Shown here: positions 57,785 to 64,000 of the stretch, in pieces | How the letters are laid out: every line of letters starts with the position of its first letter | Position numbering within the stretch: position 1 is the first letter of the stretch | Assembly: GCA_964017045.1 (NCBI GenBank) | Contig: OZ024807.1 | Coordinates: 13,648,941 to 13,712,940, forward strand | From: Omphiscola glabra | Lineage: Eukaryota > Mollusca > Gastropoda > Lymnaeidae | Direction of reading: 5' to 3' | Length of the DNA stretch: 64,000 bases | The notes under the pieces: model-generated | Database searches by the model: none | What the model saw: the letters and a program-made list of their open reading frames with translations, nothing else | What the model was told of the DNA's origin: nothing | Program-made: the position numbers and the translations under genes

Positions 57785-57872
57785 TTTTTATGTACAGCGC
57801 GGTGAGCCCAGGCCTAGGCTGGGGTACCGCGCTATATAAGACAACTAATAATAATAATAATAATAATAATAA
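57785..57872 (+). mobile_element. 3' tail of a SINE/LINE-like retroposon with hairpin and (AAT)n
   Basis: AGCGCGGT (57796..57803) pairs with ACCGCGCT (57826..57833), and CCCAG (57807..57811) pairs with CTGGG (57819..57823), giving a strong hairpin. It is followed by ATATAAGACAACT and an (AAT)n tail. A GCGC-stem, TATATAA and short tandem tail is a widespread 3'-end design of LINE-mobilised retroposons in molluscs and other animals (from general knowledge). The 5' part was not delimited. Confidence 0.6.
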
Positions 57873-58598
57873 ACAGCGAGCACTGTAGGTTCTTTTTTTT
57901 TTTGGTTTTTTTAAAAACCAATATATAATGTAAGAACATGTTTCTCATCAACGTGTTGTTGTTTCTGATTAGATATGGCGTCATTGAAACCACACTGATA
58001 CCACGTGGCTGTATTTATTATGGTACTCATGATCATATGCCACGCACATTTTTATTATTGCCAACCTTTTTACTGTTACGATTTTCGCCTACAATGTACG
58101 ACTTTGAGGTGTGTACATTATATAAACTGTATTCTTATTTTTTGACTATCAAGATAATGAATTGAACGATTTTGTGATGTTATTGTACGATTTTAAGGGT
58201 TTGGTGGTAAACGGGTCTGGTAATGTTCGTCCGTCGTATGCGAAGATGGCCAAAAGAATATTCAACTTGAGTAGTAGCCTTGACCTGAGCTGTTATTTTG
58301 TTTTAAGTGAGGGGAGGGTTGCTCTATGCGTCAGCCTAACTCTCTCGTCCTTGCCTATTCCATCCAATGGCAAGACTTAGTCAAGACGACTGGAAAGAGA
58401 TCAAACACATATATTCCTTGCAAAACAATTTACAGAGCCCGTAGTTACGGCTATAACATCGCAACAATATACAGAACCGTTCCGGTAGTCACCACAACTT
58501 CATAGTGCATAAAGAGACCTGTTTTGTTTTGTTGTTGTTTTATAAATTGTCTTCCAAACCCCCGAACACTGCCTCCAAGAACTTGCCACCCTCCCCAT

Positions 58599-58808
58599 GG
58601 CAGTGCCTTCAACAATCTGGCGGTGCCTTCAACAATCTGGCAGTGCCTTCAACAATCTGGCGGTGCCTTCAACAATCTGGCAGTGCCTTCAACAATCTGG
58701 CGGTGCCTTCAACAATCTGGCAGTGCCTTCAACAATCTGGCAGTGCCTTCAACAATCTGGCGGTGCCTTCAACAATCTGGCAGTGCCTTCAACAATCTGG
58801 CAGTGCCT
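58599..58808. repeat. 20-bp minisatellite, ~10.5 copies
   Basis: Unit CAGTGCCTTCAACAATCTGG; the only frequent change is A/G at the second base. Confidence 0.97.
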
Positions 58809-60049
58809 CCCGCTTGCCCTGTCACTGCTTCCCAAACCCCTGCAATAATAACTGACGCTACTAATAACTCAAAGTCAAAGATTTCAATATCACAAAAGTC
58901 TAGCTTGGTACAACACAGAAACACACGTACACGTTCATCTTCCTGCACTACCACACACGCATAACTCAACACACTACACACCCATACCTCCACACACTAA
59001 ACACCCATACCTCCACAAGTCTTTACTGGTTCATTAATTTAACCCACTGACTTTACACTTTCCATACACTCTCTCCAGACTTTTTGACTCTCCCGCCCAC
59101 ATTATTATACTCTCCCCCACATTATTTTACCCTCTCACACATTATTTTACTCCTGAGCATTTCTATTTTCTCAAAACTCGTATATGCGGCTGTCTCCCGT
59201 CTCTCCCTAACTTTCCTCATCACATAAATTCCTATCTCACTGTGAGACTGCTGGCAGGCGATGCACCGCGCGCAACCCTCCTCACAACGCGCTGCTACAA
59301 TTTACGGTGCGCATCTCACCTGATGCACCGCTTATCACGTCTCCAATCCTCGTCATACGAGATCCCTGCGACGATAATGACGCTGATAAAAGAGGGATCA
59401 ATTGCCAGTGGCCAGGCGTTTACGGGGTGTGGGGGGGGGGGGGTATGAAAGTATAAACACAAATTTCAAGTGTTCATCTCTGGGGCGTGAGATACATGCA
59501 CGTGTCCATGTGGTGCATCAGATACATATGTATTTCTTTTAAACCTATACATTGATTACGGATGTGTTGTGCTACCAGCAGGTAGAAGCTGGCTATTGCA
59601 GCATCTTTTCGCAATCGAAAAACTTGGTATGTGCAGACGACGATTTTTTTGTAGAGTTATTCTTATATAACTTGTTGGTAAACAAACATTGAACGGGGTT
59701 GGGGCAGAGGCGTAACTGAAGTTTTTGACGCCCTTGGCTAATTTATTTTTGGCGCCCTTGATAAATTGACAAAATTAAAAATTAAAGATTTAGCGGCGCC
59801 CTTTTGAACTGCGCAGGCCGGCGTCCTTGGCAACTGCCCCAATGCCAAGCCGTTGTTACGCCACTGGGTGGGGGGGGGGTGATTAACACTTTTAATAAAA
59901 GTGTCCAAGATGACAGGAGAATGGTGGGGGGGGGGGGCGTGGAATAGAGGTTCGTTAAAAGAATGACACGAAGCCCCTGCGACTGAAACTGTCACTCTGC
60001 AAGTGTAGGCTTAATTGAAAGGAGGGAAATGGAAATCAATAGTTATATG
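58809..60049. other. Region without a recognised gene
   Basis: Pyrimidine-rich sequence to about 59230, with loose repeats (CACATTATTTTAC, CACACACTA). Long G runs near 59433, 59870 and 59925. Holds the MITE-like element at 59705..59866. Confidence 0.45.
59705..59866. mobile_element. 162-bp hAT-like MITE
   Basis: Left end CAGAGGCGTAAC, right end GTTACGCCACTG, i.e. inverted ends with one mismatch. Flanking octamers GGTTGGGG (59697..59704) and GGTGGGGG (59867..59874) agree at seven of eight positions, consistent with an 8-bp hAT target duplication, though G-rich flanks make chance agreement easier. Confidence 0.6.
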
Positions 60050-60862
60050 GATGACTTAGTTATATATGGCTGGTTAGTTATCTATGTCTAGTTAGTTATA
60101 TATGGCTAGTTAGTTATCTATGTCTAGTTAGTTATATATGGATAGTTAGTTATCTATGTCTAGTTAGTTATATATGGCTGGTTAGTTATCTATGTCTAGT
60201 TAGTTATATATGGCTAGTTAGTTATCTATGTCTAGTTAGTTATATATGGATGGTTAGTTATATATGGCTAGTTAGTTATCTATGTCTATTTAGTTATATA
60301 TGGCTAGTTAGTTATCTATGTCTAGTTAGTTATATATGGATGGTTAGTTATATATGGCTAGTTAGTTATCTATGTCTAGTTAGTTATATATGGCTAGTTA
60401 GTTATCTATGTCTAGTTAGTTATATATGGCTAGTTAGTTATCTATGTCTAGTTAGTTATATATGGCTAGTTAGTTATCTATGTCTAGTTAGTTATATATG
60501 GATAGTTAGTTATCTATGTCTAGTTAGTTATATATGGCTAGTTAGTTATCTATGTCTAGTTAGTTATATATGGCTAGTTAGTTATCTATGTCTAGTTAGT
60601 TATATATGGATAGTTAGTTATATATGGATAGTTAGTTATCTATGTCTAGTTAGTTATATATGGCTAGTTAGTTATCTATGTCTAGTTAGTTATATATGGA
60701 TAGTTAGTTATCTATGTCTAGTTAGTTATATATGGCTAGTTAGTTATCTATGTCTAGTTAGTTATATATGGCTAGTTAGTTATCTATGTCTAGTTAGTTA
60801 TATATGGATAGTTAGTTATATATGGATAGTTAGTTATCTATGGATAGTTAGTTATATATGGG
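60050..60862. repeat. 18-bp monomer / 36-bp dimer minisatellite, ~45 monomers
   Basis: Two monomer types, TATATATGGCTAGTTAGT and TATCTATGTCTAGTTAGT, mostly alternate; occasional A-A neighbours break the pattern. The + strand stays open for 288 codons purely because 18 is a multiple of three. Confidence 0.97.
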
Positions 60863-61066
60863 CGACTGGCTGCATCTACATGGCAAAGAATGAAACAATA
60901 AAACATCATTACCGAGAAGAACGGCTGGGAGAAGAAGAAAAAAAAAAGGGGGGGGGGGGTTACATTGTGGGACAGCACATAATAAGCAGACCAGGGGCGT
61001 CACGCCGTCATGATTGGGGACATAACATGAACCAGGTGTGGCGAGGAGCACGAAAGCCCTGTAATA

Positions 61067-61105
61067 CAGAGAGAGAGAGAGAGACACACACACAGAGAGA
61101 GAGAG
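61067..61105. repeat. (GA)n/(CA)n compound microsatellite
   Basis: GA run, short CA run, then GA run. Confidence 0.92.
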
Positions 61106-61171
61106 AGATGGGGTAGAGAGAGAGACTGTAATACTTATTTTAAAAGTTGCATAATTTGAACTACCTTGCCA

Positions 61172-61747
61172 CCTATAAGGTAAGACGTGACAAACTACCC
61201 ATAAGGTAAGACGTGACAAACTACCCATAAGGTAGGACATGACAAACTACCCATAAGGTATGACGTAACAAACTACCCATACGGTAAGACGTGACAAACT
61301 ACCCATAAGGTAAGAAGTGACAAACTACCCATAAGGTAGGACGTGACAAACTACCCATAAGGTAGGCGTGACAAACTACCCATAAGGTAGGACGTAACAA
61401 ACTACCCATTAGGTAAAACGTGACAAACTACCCATAAGGTAAGAAGTGACAAACTACCCATAAGGTAAGACGTGACAAACTACCCATAAGGTAAGACGTG
61501 ACAAACTACCCATAAGGTAAGACGTGACAAACTACCCATAAGGTAAGACGTGACAAACTACCCATAAGGTAAGACGTGACAAACTACCCATAAGGTAAGA
61601 CGTGACAAACTACCCATAAGGTAAAACGTGACAAACTACCCATAAGGTAAAACGTGACAAACTACCCATAAGGTAAAACGTGACAAACTGCCCATAAGGT
61701 AAAACGTGACAAACTACCCATAAGGTAAGACGTGACAAACTACCCAT
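61172..61747. repeat. 26-bp minisatellite, ~22 copies
   Basis: Unit begins ATAAGGTAAGACGTGACAAA and ends CTACCC. Each unit carries AAGGTAAGA on the + strand, close to a consensus 5' splice site. Confidence 0.96.
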
Positions 61748-63887
61748 TAGCAGACGCCGAATAAACCCAAACATACACGCCATGCAATCACCGGCCACTG
61801 AGATTAGACTATAAATTTTTTTATCAAAATCCATAGCCAGTAGTAGTAGTATGTGAGGCCAGGACCTTACCGTCAGCTAAACACGTTGTGCCAACAGTTG
61901 GTGAGTTGTTTTGGTTATTAGATAGCAGACTTCAACGTGACCTTAAGTATAATTTTGAAATATATCGAAGAAACAAACTACACGTGTCTTGTGGGGACGC
62001 ATCAAAAACCATAAGTGAAATAATAACGTTTTTTTTTTTTTTAAATGACTTAATTATTCTATAAATACGGCACCTGAAACATGCCTAAAACTACACCGCC
62101 TCCCCCCCCCCCCCCCCAATACACACACACCTTATCTGTATCTACCATGGCATGCATTCACATTAGTTATTAAGATATAAAGGAAACTCTTCTAAAGTGT
62201 TGATATTGGATCACGTGACCTTAGAACAATAAGCAACCATTTAAAGCCATGACGTCGGCCGCTCACGTGACACGAATGCTCTCGTGGGAATAGAGGGGAT
62301 CTCAGAGATGAGGCCGAGTGAGCAATGACAATAAAAAAAAAACAGACATACTGACTGAAAATTTTATCAATTTAGCTTCAATACATCTAACCGCTATCCA
62401 GTTATCAAGAGAGGGAGAGAGAGGGGGGGAGAGAGACGGGGAGAGAAAAGAAAAGAGAGTGGGGATTTTATAAACTATTGACGAACTGAAATTCACCCCC
62501 CACACAAGGCTATTATTACAAGGAAACCCGAGTTGTTACCGGATCCGAGCGAAACCCGAAAGTAAGGTGTTACCGAATTTCCTAAAATTCGATTCCCATC
62601 TCTGATATGTGTGTGTAAGTCGGCGCGTTGATATAGTTGAAAACTCTAACTTGTTTGAAGTTAGTAACTTCAATATCTCTGTTCTTAAAGTTAAAGCGTA
62701 AAAACTCCTTCAGGCACGGAATGAGAGGAAGTGGCAGCCATGTTTCTACTTCAGATCTTCTGCTACAGACACGTGAAAAATTACACAGGGCGTGAAAAGG
62801 AACACGTTAGAATATGAAGGGGGTGGGAAAACTCTCTAAGTTCGGCAAAACTCACCAAGTGTGGCAGCAATTGTGTTCGAAATCTGGCAGAGTCGTTCGT
62901 TCCCCGGAAGCCGTCGGCTGCATTCTCCGATAAGTGCGATGCATACCACGATTGACGTAGTGATTAGTGTTAATTTAATCTAAAATCTTAAGTATGTGAT
63001 GGGTTCACTTAAGACAATGAGAGATGAGCTGTATGTCAAGGACATAAAGAGACGGGAAGCTGGACACGAGGGCGGGGGGGGGGGGGATTGGCTGCATGGT
63101 AAAACGTACAAAAATGTCCATTTCCATACAATATATTTTATTTAAAGGCTTCAGTGGCACCATTTGGCTGGAAAAAATGGAACTCGAAAACGCGCGTGGA
63201 GATGTTCTGTTCGCAACCCACACTACTCACACCAAACCATCCTCCCTCCGTTCCCCGGAAGATAAAAACACGCGGGAAAGCACGTGCTGTGAGTTAGCGA
63301 AACATTTTACCTGTAAAGGGGGAAGGGCTTGCATAATTGTACAGGTGACTGACAACGTCGAATACCCAACTGACATTTGCGATGTATGTGCTTAGTGTGC
63401 TGTGAGCTGCATCCATTGGGAGTGCATTGTACACGGTCGGGTTGCCAGGGGGATGCCGGGTAGTGGGTTGCCGAGTAGTGAACATCCCATGGGAATGAAA
63501 TGTACAGCTGGGGGGGTGGGGTGCCGGATAAACTTGAAGTTATTTGAATGCTTTAAGTTGTGCATGATACAATTGTCTTGTAGTGTTTGGAATTACGCTT
63601 TAGCTCTATCGGAAATAGAAGAAAGCATCGCCGACTCCATGTTATGACGTCAATCGGTTTCCCAACTTTTTTGCAGACTATAATAAACTGAAGAAAATAA
63701 TCATCTTTTTCCCCGGGCGAATATATTGTTCGGCCGTAAATCCTGACTAGAACTTGGAGAAATGTTTAATTAAACTTGTGACTTGTGTAAGGTAAGGCAG
63801 GTACGCCAGAACTATGTCGTTGGAGAGATCAGTTTGTTTCTAGGGTTAACTGTAACAAACTTGGGGATGGTTTTTAGAGATGATAGC
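61748..63887. other. Region without a recognised gene; CRE and E-box-like motifs
   Basis: A T run near 62030, a C run near 62102 and a GA-rich tract at 62405-62460. TGACGTCGG with nearby CACGTGAC occurs at about 62249-62270, and a full TGACGTCA at about 63646. Open frames at 63096..63395 and 63402..63647 (+) were not recognised as proteins. Confidence 0.4.
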
Positions 63888-64000
63888 GGGATGGTTAAGA
63901 GATGTCTTGGTCGGTTAGTTGGTGGGGATGGTGGAGAGATCTGTTGGTCGGTAAGTTGGTGGGGCTGGTGGAGAGATCTGTTGGTCGATTTTTGTTGGTG
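63888..64000. repeat. ~37-bp tandem repeat cut by the window end, >=3 copies
   Basis: Unit contains GATGGTGGAGAGATCTGTTG and GTCGGTAAGTTGGTGG. The array continues to the last base, so its true size is unknown. Confidence 0.85.

Larger units (their letters stand above)
53966..58598. other. Region without a recognised gene
   Basis: Contains a possible SINE (about 54475-54600), an inverted repeat (54954..55073), poly-T (55823-55845), G/C runs, CT and AAT microsatellites and a retroposon tail. A short start-plus-donor segment at 56453..56491 is discussed under findings. No open frame was recognisable. Confidence 0.45.

Noticed and set aside
58505..58964. Frames repeating a Val-Pro-Ser-Thr-Ile-Trp peptide
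   Set aside because: Translations of the 20-bp array at 58599..58808.
60250..61116. 288-codon frame rich in Val-Ser-Tyr
   Set aside because: Product of the 18-bp array at 60050..60862 plus unrelated flank.
63096..63647. Two consecutive + strand frames near the window end
   Set aside because: No recognised family, different frames, and no splice evidence linking them.

Overview
This is a eukaryotic nuclear window, most likely from a lophotrochozoan animal, and a gastropod mollusc is my best guess. The support is split genes with GT-AG introns, an AT-rich intronic background, two genes that match animal families, several short non-autonomous DNA transposons, a retroposon tail of a type common in molluscs, and an exceptional load of minisatellites. 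Nothing looks bacterial: there are no operons, and nearly all long open frames are tandem-repeat artefacts. The taxon is an inference; the gene calls rest on the sequence.

Two genes are supported and they converge. (1) On the + strand, a complete two-exon gene (3031..3149 and 4794..5124) encodes a 149-residue OB-fold protein resembling TEN1, the small subunit of the telomeric CST complex. (2) On the - strand, 18 consecutive coding exons between 38633 and 12446 join in one frame (2286 nt, 761 residues plus stop). They encode the C-terminal bulk of a C2CD2/C2CD2L (TMEM24)-type lipid-transfer protein: SMP-like module, Gln-rich linker, C2 domain, a Ser/Thr-rich tail with small exons, and a strongly basic C-terminus carrying two similar polybasic modules. 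The N-terminal membrane-anchor exon or exons were not found. They lie upstream of 38633, possibly beyond the window.

Layout. 1-3 kb: microsatellites and a hAT-type element nested inside a TA-flanked pogo/Tigger-like element. 3-5.4 kb: TEN1. 5.4-12.4 kb: AT-rich, no gene seen, probably including the long 3' UTR of the TMEM24-like gene. 12.4-38.6 kb: the TMEM24-like gene. Its 3' half has ordinary AT-rich introns; from about 25.6 kb upward the introns fill with minisatellites, each with its own unit. 38.6-64 kb: no recognisable gene. This part holds further unrelated minisatellites (units of 12 to about 62 bp, arrays up to 1.5 kb), several MITE-like elements, a retroposon tail with a strong hairpin, and homopolymer G/C runs.

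I see no evidence of a new multi-gene system. The observations most worth following are the change in minisatellite density at about 25.6 kb, an intron made almost wholly of three tandem arrays, the duplicated polybasic exons with a possible alternative end, the nested transposons, and an array of about 22 consensus-like 5' splice sites.
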